Shown here: in pieces, positions 1-7,649 of the stretch
Position numbering within the stretch: position 1 is the first letter of the stretch
Layout of the letters: every line of letters begins with the position of its first letter
Made by a program: the position numbers and the translations under genes
The notes under the pieces: model-generated
What the model saw: the letters and a program-made list of their open reading frames with translations, nothing else
The model's database searches: none
What the model was told of the DNA's origin: nothing
Assembly: GCA_045644725.1 (NCBI GenBank)
Contig: JAZRHK010000181.1
Location: forward strand, 1-10,910
DNA length: 10,910 nt
Origin: CAAGNP01 sp045644725
GTDB taxonomy: Bacteria > Bacteroidota > Bacteroidia > Bacteroidales > UBA932
Direction: 5' to 3'

Positions 1-39
1 TTGGAGCAGATACTTAATCCAATTTTTACGCAGTTTCAT
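1..39 (-). CDS. 5' end of an unidentified gene, last visible member of the envelope operon
   Basis: An ATG at 39-37 opens a frame that stays open to the left edge and encodes MKLRKNWIKYLLQ. It lies 26 bp after the stop of the DUF6850 barrel gene, on the same strand, with an A/T-rich leader and no sign of a terminator in between. It is therefore probably the fifth gene of the same operon. The basic start followed by hydrophobic residues would suit the beginning of a signal or lipoprotein peptide, but 13 residues are too few to assign a family. Too short for ordinary ORF calling; I rely on position, spacing and the open frame only. Confidence 0.5.
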   Translation of the reverse strand, partial: MKLRKNWIKYLLQ

Positions 40-65
40 GATTTTTATAATTGTTATACTTAATA

Positions 66-1601
66 TTAAAATGCAAATCCAAATGAGACTACTCCGTAGT
101 GCCTCATATCACCTTTGACAGCTCCTCCGGTGGCAAATTCACCATGGTACTTCCCTTTGACAGAGATGGCTTTGAAGGTGTATTTTACCTCCAGCCCACC
201 TTTCATTTTGGGTGCGTACCAGAAATTGTACTCCTGCATAAGTTCCTTCTCAAGCTGCCATTGGTTCTGCCCCTCTTCGGTGTTGTTCATTATCCCGTCA
301 GCGAAGGAGTAGGATACTTCAGGGACAATGTCGAGTCTTGAGTTCCTGAATGGTATGTAGTGGGCATATTTCAAATATGCTTCCATGGTATTCATTGATT
401 GGTTGAATGTCAGAGGGGTCTCTTTGTACTTGTGGCTGACAGCAGTCCCTTTAATTCCGGCAGAGGCTTCCCATTTGATGTCTGTGTGGGATTTGGCCAT
501 CCGGTAGGTATATGAGATCTCCTCCGACGCAAAGCTCCTGTAGTAGTAGTTTATGGGGCCACCATATGTTACCCACACCCTGATATTGGAATTGGGGTCG
601 AGTTCCTGTCTCTGAAGAAATCTGTTCCCTACCATGGTGTAGAAATGGACTTTTGCCCCTATCTTATGCCTGAAGCCGCACAGAATGGTAAGTTGGTCAC
701 TGAAAGAGAGACTGTTTGTCTGCCCGTGGATAAGGCCATTGTACCCAGTCTCGCCCTGCATCGCAGTGGTGTAGCCGGCTGTAAAGTCGTTGAATATTCT
801 GGCTCCCGATACTGACAGGTCTGCTGTCAGTGTGGCGTTGTATCCAGAGGTTATGTTTTCGCGGGAGGTCTCTGCACTTGAGAAGCCGGTACTGTGATAG
901 AGCCATAGTCCATACAGGTAGAAGAGATATTTCTCTTCACTGGCGTCCTCCTGTTTGTACTCCACTTTCTCGGTATTGCGGAGATATCCCAGATCAAGTC
1001 CCATCTTGAACTTGTCCCAGGAGAACATTATTGATGGGGACACCTCAAATTCCATAAGGGTATTTTTGTTGCGCAGGTCACGGTGTTTGGCCATAATGCC
1101 TACATTGTACTTTAGGCCAATTCCCAAAGAGACGAGGTCACTTGCTGGGTACGCAAGTGCTGCGCCCATACTGTATTGTTCGTGAGAGAGGTTTCCAGGG
1201 ATGGTGTCTGCGAGCATGAATGGGGTGGAGTATGGGTCTATCCATCCACGCCATCTGCTCTCTTGGGCCATGGTGTAGTCGTAGCTGAAATCTCCCCTGA
1301 GATACCCTTTGCCGAGCTTCATGTAGGATGATATGTAGAAATTGCCCCCATATTGGCTCTGGGGATCATAGATATTCTTGAGGTCACCGGATGTGATGTA
1401 TCCCGATATTCCACCTTCGGTGTAGGATGATATATGCTTTAGGAATGCCTCATTAAGTGTCATACCGGCGCAGTTGGATGAAGTGGTCCAAGGATTGATC
1501 CATCCTATCCTCTCCATAGAGTAGTCTTTTTTCTGTGCAGACAGTGCAGTGAATGCCACAGACGCAAGCAATATTGTGATCAGTCTTTTCATGGCAATCA
1601 T
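66..1601 (-). CDS. DUF6850-family outer-membrane beta-barrel protein
   Basis: A 511-residue secreted protein with an N-terminal signal peptide (basic MKR, hydrophobic stretch, then ALSAQ with cleavage near residue 22). The rest alternates polar and aromatic residues in strand-like segments and ends in GVVSFGFAF, a terminal phenylalanine typical of outer-membrane barrels. The NPWTTSSNCAG segment (residues 36-46) and the RWRGWIDP..TPFMLADTIPG segment (116-136) match what I remember of DUF6850 barrels in Bacteroidales. No enzyme motif is visible and the molecular role is unknown; a pore or an anchor for the neighbouring surface lipoprotein is conceivable (inference). The ATG at 1601 overlaps the upstream TGA as ATGA, suggesting translational coupling. 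A second ATG at 1592 (residue 4) starts directly at the MKR of the signal peptide and is an equally plausible start. Confidence 0.82.
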   Translation of the reverse strand: MIAMKRLITILLASVAFTALSAQKKDYSMERIGWINPWTTSSNCAGMTLNEAFLKHISSYTEGGISGYITSGDLKNIYDPQSQYGGNFYISSYMKLGKGYLRGDFSYDYTMAQESRWRGWIDPYSTPFMLADTIPGNLSHEQYSMGAALAYPASDLVSLGIGLKYNVGIMAKHRDLRNKNTLMEFEVSPSIMFSWDKFKMGLDLGYLRNTEKVEYKQEDASEEKYLFYLYGLWLYHSTGFSSAETSRENITSGYNATLTADLSVSGARIFNDFTAGYTTAMQGETGYNGLIHGQTNSLSFSDQLTILCGFRHKIGAKVHFYTMVGNRFLQRQELDPNSNIRVWVTYGGPINYYYRSFASEEISYTYRMAKSHTDIKWEASAGIKGTAVSHKYKETPLTFNQSMNTMEAYLKYAHYIPFRNSRLDIVPEVSYSFADGIMNNTEEGQNQWQLEKELMQEYNFWYAPKMKGGLEVKYTFKAISVKGKYHGEFATGGAVKGDMRHYGVVSFGFAF

Positions 1602-2809
1602 TTTTTAAGTCTTGGTTTGAGAGGGCTGTCTGCTATGAAGTCCTCGAATGAGTTGTTGGTGTCTTTAAATACCTCTATCCCGTCGTATGTGTCGAGAAGA
1701 GCTCTGGTAACACATTTTCCGGAGTATCTGGACGAGGTCATATATGTGTATGCGGCATCCACTGAGCTTGGAAGCCGCTTGGTGGCCCCTTCGGGTTTGT
1801 CTACGCACTCGACGCCATCATATATCCAATCTTTGGCAATATGCCAGTATTTGGTGCCTGACGATGTTCCGGGTGCATATTTCTCCCATGTAATGCTGTC
1901 ATCCCTATATTTTTTTACCCCCATTTCAGGCTTGAAAAGGACGAATGCCGGTGAGTGTACAGATACACCCCATCCATAACCCTGGCCAGCCATATAGCAG
2001 ACCATTCTGGGGATGCCTGCAGCTATCTCGTGCTGTGTAAGGTGGTCATCGTAGCAGCCGAAGTCAGCCTTCTCCAGATGGAGCCCCGATGTGGCTCTTG
2101 TGGAGTGGTCCACAGCTGAGCGGAGCGCTACTACGCACGACTCACCGGGTGCAAGGGGATAGGTCTTTCCATCGCCCGGGAACATCCAGAACATCTGGAA
2201 GATGGGGATGGTATCCCGTCCCAGCCATGCGTTGTTGCCTGTAGTGGAGTTGGCAGGATATATGGTGGCGATGCATAGTGAGTCAAGATACTGAACAGTC
2301 CCTTCAGGACCAGAATTGTTGTATATCTCGACATAAGTGTCACGTGTGTAGCTGGCACCGTTCATGGTGGATGAACCGTGATAATAGATCTCCCTGAAGA
2401 TAAGTGGGCTAGGGACAGCTACCTCGAGCAGGATATCTATCTGTGGTGATATGAATGTCCCATCGGTGGAGACGATTCCGTCTTCAGCCAGAAGAAACTC
2501 TGTCGCTGCACCATTGATGGCGATGCGGGAAGATTCATAATAGGCAGAGGCTATAATGTCGTATTTGCCGGGTTGGACCTTGAAATGCACCTCTCCGTTG
2601 GAGTCGGGGAACTCTGTGTAGCTGAAGGAGTTCCCTTTGTTCTGTAGCCTTACCGAGATGGTGGTGATATCCAGATCCACATCGATCTCTTCCGGGATAT
2701 GGAGCCTTATCGTCAGGGATGCGGCATTGTCCATATCCTTAAGACACCCTGTGGCCAGACAGAGAGATAAGAATGTGATAAACAGTATATGTGATATTCT
2801 TCTGTACAT
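1598..2809 (-). CDS. DUF4876-family lipoprotein, probably surface exposed
   Basis: A 403-residue protein with a lipoprotein signal peptide: hydrophobic residues 8-20, then lipobox LATGC with the lipidated cysteine at 22. The following LKDMD is acidic and resembles the surface-export signal of Bacteroidota lipoproteins (inference). Residues about 31-115 form a prealbumin- or Ig-like beta domain (GEVHFKVQPGKYDIIASAYY at 72-91). Residues about 135-260 contain LIFREIYYHGS and YVEIYNNS (159-166), followed by a long loop and PLAPGESCVVAL, a pattern like lamin-tail domains. The C-terminal end carries DTNNSFEDF (383-391), which I associate with DUF4876. It starts 3 bp after the TonB-receptor stop and overlaps the barrel gene by 4 bp, so the three products probably work together at the outer membrane. 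No catalytic motif is evident; ligand binding is the likeliest role, but the substrate is unknown. Confidence 0.83.
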   Translation of the reverse strand: MYRRISHILFITFLSLCLATGCLKDMDNAASLTIRLHIPEEIDVDLDITTISVRLQNKGNSFSYTEFPDSNGEVHFKVQPGKYDIIASAYYESSRIAINGAATEFLLAEDGIVSTDGTFISPQIDILLEVAVPSPLIFREIYYHGSSTMNGASYTRDTYVEIYNNSGPEGTVQYLDSLCIATIYPANSTTGNNAWLGRDTIPIFQMFWMFPGDGKTYPLAPGESCVVALRSAVDHSTRATSGLHLEKADFGCYDDHLTQHEIAAGIPRMVCYMAGQGYGWGVSVHSPAFVLFKPEMGVKKYRDDSITWEKYAPGTSSGTKYWHIAKDWIYDGVECVDKPEGATKRLPSSVDAAYTYMTSSRYSGKCVTRALLDTYDGIEVFKDTNNSFEDFIADSPLKPRLKK

Positions 2810-2812
2810 CGT

Positions 2813-5713
2813 CTATTTGATTGATATTTTAATCTCTGCACCGAAGTAGATCGGTGAGTTTTTCCTTTGTGGATAACCTGTAACACTGTTTTTGACTTCG
2901 CCTTTCAGATTAAGGAAGTTGTTTGCATAGAACGAGATAGTAGCCAATTTTCTGATCTCTTTGGTGAGACGTATGTTGAGCAGACCATAGAATGGATAGT
3001 TTGCCCTATGGTAGTATGTCCCGGTATTGGTCGAGATAAGCATGTTTCTATATTGTTCATCCCTCTCCATCTCTTGGGTAAATGGGATAACATTCCCTTT
3101 TCTGTCCATTATGTACAGAGGGTTGATGTATTTGGTGTGCTCACTGTCTTCGAGGGCCTCTTTACCTGATACCCTGCGTCCATTTTCATCATAGAAGTAT
3201 GGAAGGGACTCACCATTGTATTCATAAAGAGAAGTGGTCCTGTCCATAAACACCATCTGGGCTGTCAGTGTTACCACCATAGCTATCTCAGGAATATGTG
3301 TTATAAAGCGGATATTGGTGCTCAACCTCTCCTTGACAGATGTGTTGGACGATCCGAAGGAGCCGGCATATATGCCCACATATGGGAATGTCCGTCCGGC
3401 TGTTGTCCCTGAATAGTGGGATGCTGTCTCATGTGTCTTGGAGGAGCGGATATTCATATATGCACCACTGATATTGATACTGGTGTTGATCTCTTCAATT
3501 TTTGCAAAGTCGAGGGTGTACTCGATACCCCATTTGTCGTTGATGATTCCATTTACAGGGCGGTGGTATGACATGAATGTGGTGTCGTTGATGGAAGAGA
3601 GCGTTTTCCCACCTGCTATGATCCTGTTGTTTCTGTATTCCGGAAAAGCCCCTGACGGAAGATTCTCCTGGCTAAGTTCGCCATTGACCCATTTATATCC
3701 GTATCTGCGGTATTGCATCGGGATATACTCGGTAGTAAAACCGTATCCGTCGGTCATTCTCTCCTTGAAGTAGACTACAGATCCGCTTACCAAACCTCCG
3801 TCAATATCTATACCTGCCTCAAAGTTGACAGATTTCTGGGGCTTAAGATCGGGATTGGAGGTCTCTACTCTCTTTGTAGTCAGTACAGCGAGCCCGAAAT
3901 CATTGGCATCGAAGTCGTTATATGAGAATGAGACGAGATCGTAGAAGGCATCTTCCGGGAAGAGGTATGCCATAGAGGGCATTTTGTAGGTGATACCCCA
4001 TCCTGCGCGGACGCTGAGCCCTTTAAATCCCTGTTTCTTCTTGATAATATCGTATTTTACATTGAAGCGTGGCTCAATGGTGAAGAAATTGTCGGTATTT
4101 ATCCCTTTTGCTGCGATGTGGTTAAGGCGTGCACCTGCCTGTATTTCCAGCAGTGTAGCTGCAATAGGGAGTTTGAGATTGTCCTCGGCGAAAGCGGTGT
4201 ACCTGTGCAGCAGAGGAATCTCATTGTAGGATCTTTCGCGGGATGCGGAGGCTGAGCCGGGTGATGGTGGGAGTCTTAGGTCAAAAACCTTTCCGGCACC
4301 GTTGTTGCCCTGTATTTTCCATTCTCCGCCGATGAGGACTTTGTTTGATATCGCGCCGTACCTTCCGAAGAGGTTGGCGGTAAGTTTTCCTTGTCCGTCA
4401 ATGGGGGTTCCATAGACTGAGACATCAGAGTAATACTGTGCAGGGGTGAAAAAACCTATATTCTCCCCGCTTTCCATGGACTCGGAAGTGGGAGTATATC
4501 CTGCGCTTCCCAGATAGACTTTGCTTCGGGAGTATTGCTCTGCAATCCCTCCGGTCACCATATATTCTATATTGGTAATCCAGGGCTTGTTAAGGATCCA
4601 GCGGCCATTGATATTGAGTCGAAGTCCCTTCTCTTTCTGCTGCTGCACCTCTTCGAGGAACAGGTCAGGGTCAGAAATGGTAGAGGCGTTTGAGTAATTG
4701 CCGCGGAGTTTTACATTGAAGGTCAGTTTTTTTGCGAAGTTTTTCGAATATCCGGCCTGAAAATTGACCCTGTCGTATGCAGATGCGGGGGTGCGGATAT
4801 CCTGATATGCTTTGGCGTAGTCCAGATCGAAGTTGAGGACTCCCCCCCTCTCTCCGAGAGCAAAGCCTTTCCCTCCTGATACCTGCTTAAGTTGTGGGTC
4901 TGCTTTTACCCTTATCTCCCATGGGGTGATACCAGCCTTAGTTTTGACAACTACCGCTCCTGAAGTGAGGTCACCATATTCAGCGGAGGGGATACCTCTG
5001 ATTACCTGCACAGATTCGATGTTGTCGGTAGATACTTGTCTGGCATCTACACCGCCACCTGCGGTAGATGCGGCATTGTCTGAAGTGCCGTTGACCATCG
5101 AAGATGTGGAGATGGTTTGAAGGTTGGCATCATTGGACATGGATGCACCGTCCACGATAAGGGCTGTCCCTATAGCATTGGCAGTATTGCTGCCGATATC
5201 GCGGATTGACAGGGTGTTGACAGATGTGAGGTTCGGGTTCTCTGTGATACTTCCAGGGAGCAGCTGCATCACATCTTTCAGACTGGAGGGCTGTATGTGT
5301 TCGATGGTCTGGGCTGAAATTTTGGATGAGGATGTGATCTCACCACCCTCTTTGGCTGTCACTACCACCTCATCAAGTGCCAGACTCTGGGTCTTCATCA
5401 GTACGCTCAGACCCTTAAGATCTTTTTTAATGTCGAGGACCATCTCTCTGGTCTCATATCCCAGATTGGAGAACTCGACAGTATATTTGCCGGCTGGGAT
5501 ATTGGTGATTTTGAATTCACCTTTTTCATCGGTGACAGACCAGAGTCCCAACTCTTTGACCACTACAGTGGCCATGAAAAGAGGTTCACGTGCCCCGTCC
5601 TCGATAATTTTGCCGGAAATGTAAAATCGCCCCTGGTCCTCCCCGCTAAGTGTGCTTGCGGAGAGGAGAAGGGCGAAAAGAGTGGTAATGACTATAAGTA
5701 GTCTTTTAGTCAT
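2813..5713 (-). CDS. TonB-dependent outer-membrane receptor with carboxypeptidase-like regulatory domain
   Basis: A 966-residue outer-membrane transporter expected to be energised by TonB-ExbBD. A signal peptide occupies residues 1 to about 23. Residues 31-108 are a carboxypeptidase-D regulatory-like beta domain (GKIIEDG...ATVVVKELGLWSVTDEKGEF). DEVVVTA at 114-120 is the usual linker before the plug. The plug spans about 125-260 and includes TALIVDGA (183-190) and IESVQVIRGIPSAEYGDLTSGAV (242-264 read in pieces), followed by a beta-barrel rich in aromatic residues to the end. It lacks a SusD partner and the typical SusC signature, so it belongs to the broader receptor class, not a Sus polysaccharide locus. 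The gene begins 9 bp after the upstream lipoprotein stop and ends with TAG 3 bp before the DUF4876 gene. The last residue is lysine rather than the aromatic often seen in barrels. Substrate unknown. Confidence 0.93.
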   Translation of the reverse strand: MTKRLLIVITTLFALLLSASTLSGEDQGRFYISGKIIEDGAREPLFMATVVVKELGLWSVTDEKGEFKITNIPAGKYTVEFSNLGYETREMVLDIKKDLKGLSVLMKTQSLALDEVVVTAKEGGEITSSSKISAQTIEHIQPSSLKDVMQLLPGSITENPNLTSVNTLSIRDIGSNTANAIGTALIVDGASMSNDANLQTISTSSMVNGTSDNAASTAGGGVDARQVSTDNIESVQVIRGIPSAEYGDLTSGAVVVKTKAGITPWEIRVKADPQLKQVSGGKGFALGERGGVLNFDLDYAKAYQDIRTPASAYDRVNFQAGYSKNFAKKLTFNVKLRGNYSNASTISDPDLFLEEVQQQKEKGLRLNINGRWILNKPWITNIEYMVTGGIAEQYSRSKVYLGSAGYTPTSESMESGENIGFFTPAQYYSDVSVYGTPIDGQGKLTANLFGRYGAISNKVLIGGEWKIQGNNGAGKVFDLRLPPSPGSASASRERSYNEIPLLHRYTAFAEDNLKLPIAATLLEIQAGARLNHIAAKGINTDNFFTIEPRFNVKYDIIKKKQGFKGLSVRAGWGITYKMPSMAYLFPEDAFYDLVSFSYNDFDANDFGLAVLTTKRVETSNPDLKPQKSVNFEAGIDIDGGLVSGSVVYFKERMTDGYGFTTEYIPMQYRRYGYKWVNGELSQENLPSGAFPEYRNNRIIAGGKTLSSINDTTFMSYHRPVNGIINDKWGIEYTLDFAKIEEINTSINISGAYMNIRSSKTHETASHYSGTTAGRTFPYVGIYAGSFGSSNTSVKERLSTNIRFITHIPEIAMVVTLTAQMVFMDRTTSLYEYNGESLPYFYDENGRRVSGKEALEDSEHTKYINPLYIMDRKGNVIPFTQEMERDEQYRNMLISTNTGTYYHRANYPFYGLLNIRLTKEIRKLATISFYANNFLNLKGEVKNSVTGYPQRKNSPIYFGAEIKISIK

Positions 5714-5719
5714 TATTAT

Positions 5720-5736
5720 ATGCTATTTGTTTCTTA
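5720..5736 (-). repeat. Direct repeat copy B, at the stop codon of the lipoprotein gene
   Basis: On the minus strand this copy reads TAAGAAACAAATAGCAT. It matches 16 of 17 bases of the copy at 7035-7051, with 13 bases in a row identical. It contains the TAG stop of the BACON-FISUMP gene and lies just before the TonB-receptor ATG. It may work as an A-rich translation-initiation leader for the receptor or mark a cassette boundary; the sequence alone does not decide. Confidence 0.6.
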
Positions 5737-7036
5737 TACAGCGTACTGCCATACCGCTGCGTGATGCTGAGTATGCGGCAGACAAGTTAGGTCCGGCAGC
5801 ATTGTTGGTAGAGGCCATAGCTGAGAAGTATTGTGCATTTTTAAGTGTGCCGTCGTCGTTCTTGTTTTTGGCACCCATCTCAGTGGTATATGCTGTTGAA
5901 CCCATAAGGAAGCCAATGTTATTGACTACTGAGCCTTTAGTGGCTGTGAAATTGGTTACATTCACATAACCGAACCAATTGACATTCCAACCTGCTTCAT
6001 TGGCTTTGGCAATTAAACCATACTGAGTCGCTGTGTCGTAGAAAGGTGCGGCCTCGTTCTTGTAGTCTTTGTGCACACTCTTGCCGAAGAGGTCTACATA
6101 TTCTTTGGCTGTAGGGATGTGCCACCCTTCAGGGCAGATACCTTGTGTCCCTTCATAGGTTGCATAGGTCTCAGCAGTGATAGTTCCCGGTGCCAAGCCG
6201 AACGCTGCCTCCATGTTGTAGAGGTAGCCTTGCTTCTGAATCAGCTCTTCATTGTCCGAAAGGACTTTGTTTACACTGTCTACAGGGAACCAAACACCAT
6301 TTTCGATGGCAGTAAGATCTGTAGAAGGGGTCTTACCTTCAGGGATAAAGCGAAGATTTTCCACCATCCATAAGCGTCCGTCAGGCAACCATTTCACTTT
6401 GTAGTCTACACCGCCCAAAGCAACAGTAGAGATTACAGGTTGCTCAAGTGAAAGTGTGCCGGAAGCTGAATTGTCGCTCAAGGCATAATTGATTTTGTAT
6501 GAAATCTTGTCGTTTGTGGTATTCTCAGAGATGGTAACTGTAAGTTCATACTCACCGTATGTGCCTGAAGCCGGCTCTACTGTAATACCTTCACCTTCGG
6601 TAGTCACGCTCCAGTCGTTTGAAGCTGTAAGATTTACTTTGAATGATGACTCATAGCCGTTTAGAGTCAAATCTGCAGGTGCTGCGACAGTTATGTTTGC
6701 ATCAGTCCCTTGTTGGTTGATGATAAAATCAACACCCATCAGACCTACTTCATTGGTGGCTACAAAGTTCACTTTGTATTCCTGAGGGGTAGAAACAGGG
6801 TTTTCAGGGACGGTAATTGATACGGTGGCGTTACCTGTACCTGAGGCAGGGTTTACTGTAATGGCGCTATTGTTGGGAGTTGCTTTCCAGGAAGCGTTGG
6901 ATGTTACATCTACTGTAATGACTTCACCTGCAGCAGAAACGCTGGCTGTGCCGGTTGAAAGTCCAAGATCCGGTTCCTTTTTACAAGAAGTCAATGCCAT
7001 AAGGCTTATGACCAAAACAAACAATAATTTTTTCAT
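5723..7036 (-). CDS. BACON-BACON-FISUMP lipoprotein
   Basis: A 437-residue lipoprotein. The signal peptide ends in lipobox LTSC with cysteine 18, followed by KKEPD. Two BACON-type beta-sandwich domains lie at about 24-110 and 113-200; each carries the telltale ITV.PASGT (59-67 and 151-159), and the first also has NASWKA. Residues about 205-436 form a Fibrobacter succinogenes major paralogous (FISUMP) domain: LPDGRLWMVENLRF, GYLYNMEAA, CPEGWHIPT (301-309) and terminal VRCIRN. Cys301 and Cys433 sit where FISUMP domains often have paired cysteines. BACON modules are regarded as carbohydrate- or mucin-binding, and FISUMP domains as extracellular, so a surface binding role for the adjacent receptor is a fair inference; no enzyme activity is indicated. 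The gene starts 12 bp after purN and ends 9 bp before the receptor. A 17-bp direct repeat overlaps both of its ends. Confidence 0.9.
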   Translation of the reverse strand: MKKLLFVLVISLMALTSCKKEPDLGLSTGTASVSAAGEVITVDVTSNASWKATPNNSAITVNPASGTGNATVSITVPENPVSTPQEYKVNFVATNEVGLMGVDFIINQQGTDANITVAAPADLTLNGYESSFKVNLTASNDWSVTTEGEGITVEPASGTYGEYELTVTISENTTNDKISYKINYALSDNSASGTLSLEQPVISTVALGGVDYKVKWLPDGRLWMVENLRFIPEGKTPSTDLTAIENGVWFPVDSVNKVLSDNEELIQKQGYLYNMEAAFGLAPGTITAETYATYEGTQGICPEGWHIPTAKEYVDLFGKSVHKDYKNEAAPFYDTATQYGLIAKANEAGWNVNWFGYVNVTNFTATKGSVVNNIGFLMGSTAYTTEMGAKNKNDDGTLKNAQYFSAMASTNNAAGPNLSAAYSASRSGMAVRCIRNK

Positions 7037-7051
7037 GCTATTTGTTTTTTA
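7035..7051 (-). repeat. Direct repeat copy A, at the start codon of the lipoprotein gene
   Basis: On the minus strand this copy reads TAAAAAACAAATAGCAT. It begins with the purN stop codon TAA and ends with the first two bases of the lipoprotein ATG. It differs at one position from the copy at 5720-5736. The two copies have the same orientation and enclose the lipoprotein reading frame almost exactly. Confidence 0.6.
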
Positions 7052-7627
7052 AAGATTAGAGAATTCTTTTGCTATGTAGTCCTCGGCCACTTGAGGGTAT
7101 GCTCTCTCAAGTTCATGAATTTTGGCAGCCAAGGTGTCTGGGGTATCCTCTTCCGAGATGGAGCAGATACTTTGGTAGATAGTCCTACCGCAGTCGTAGT
7201 TCTGGTCAATGACGTGGATGGTGATTCCGGACTTTTTCTCACCGGCAGCTATTACTGCTTTGTGTACGTGTTCTCCATACATCCCTTTCCCTCCATATTT
7301 GGGGAGAAGTGCGGGATGGATATTGAGTATTCTCTCAGGATATTTTTCCAAGAGGTATTCAGGAACCTTGAGCAGGAATCCGGCAAGAAGGATAAAATCT
7401 ATCTGATATTTCTCCAAGATGTGCAGGATGACATTTGAGTCCTGGAACTCTTTGTATGAGAATACTGCAGATGGAACACCCAATCTTTCAGCTCGTTGCA
7501 GGACATATGCGTCTTTTTTATTGGAAAGGATAATGCTGATTCTTCCTATTTGGGAGTTTTTAAAGTGGTTGACCAAGTTCTCAGCATTGCTCCCTGAACC
7601 TGATGCAAATACAGCTATGTTATACAT
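7049..7627 (-). CDS. purN: Phosphoribosylglycinamide formyltransferase (GAR transformylase)
   Basis: A cytoplasmic enzyme of de novo purine synthesis that moves a formyl group from 10-formyl-tetrahydrofolate to glycinamide ribonucleotide. At 192 residues it has the usual length of the single-domain family. The N-terminal FASGSGSN loop (residues 8-14) is the phosphate-binding motif. NIHPALLP (102-109) supplies catalytic Asn102 and His104, and the VIDQNYDCG stretch supplies the catalytic aspartate Asp145, completing the Asn-His-Asp triad known from the Escherichia coli enzyme. The sequence looks intact, so it should be active. It is preceded by a probable promoter just after the gcvP terminator. 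The next gene begins only 12 bp downstream with no terminator, so purN may be the first gene of a transcript that continues into the envelope module. Confidence 0.96.
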   Translation of the reverse strand: MYNIAVFASGSGSNAENLVNHFKNSQIGRISIILSNKKDAYVLQRAERLGVPSAVFSYKEFQDSNVILHILEKYQIDFILLAGFLLKVPEYLLEKYPERILNIHPALLPKYGGKGMYGEHVHKAVIAAGEKKSGITIHVIDQNYDCGRTIYQSICSISEEDTPDTLAAKIHELERAYPQVAEDYIAKEFSNL

Positions 7628-7649
7628 ATTTGTTCATATATTTGGTTGA

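Noticed and set aside
5124..5624. A 166-codon open frame on the plus strand opposite the TonB receptor
   Set aside because: The opposite frame clearly encodes the regulatory and plug domains of the receptor; the plus-strand product shows no domain.
2813..5713. A SusC/SusD polysaccharide-utilisation locus
   Set aside because: No SusD-like gene, glycoside hydrolase or hybrid two-component or sigma/anti-sigma regulator is present, and the receptor lacks the SusC signature between its regulatory and plug domains.
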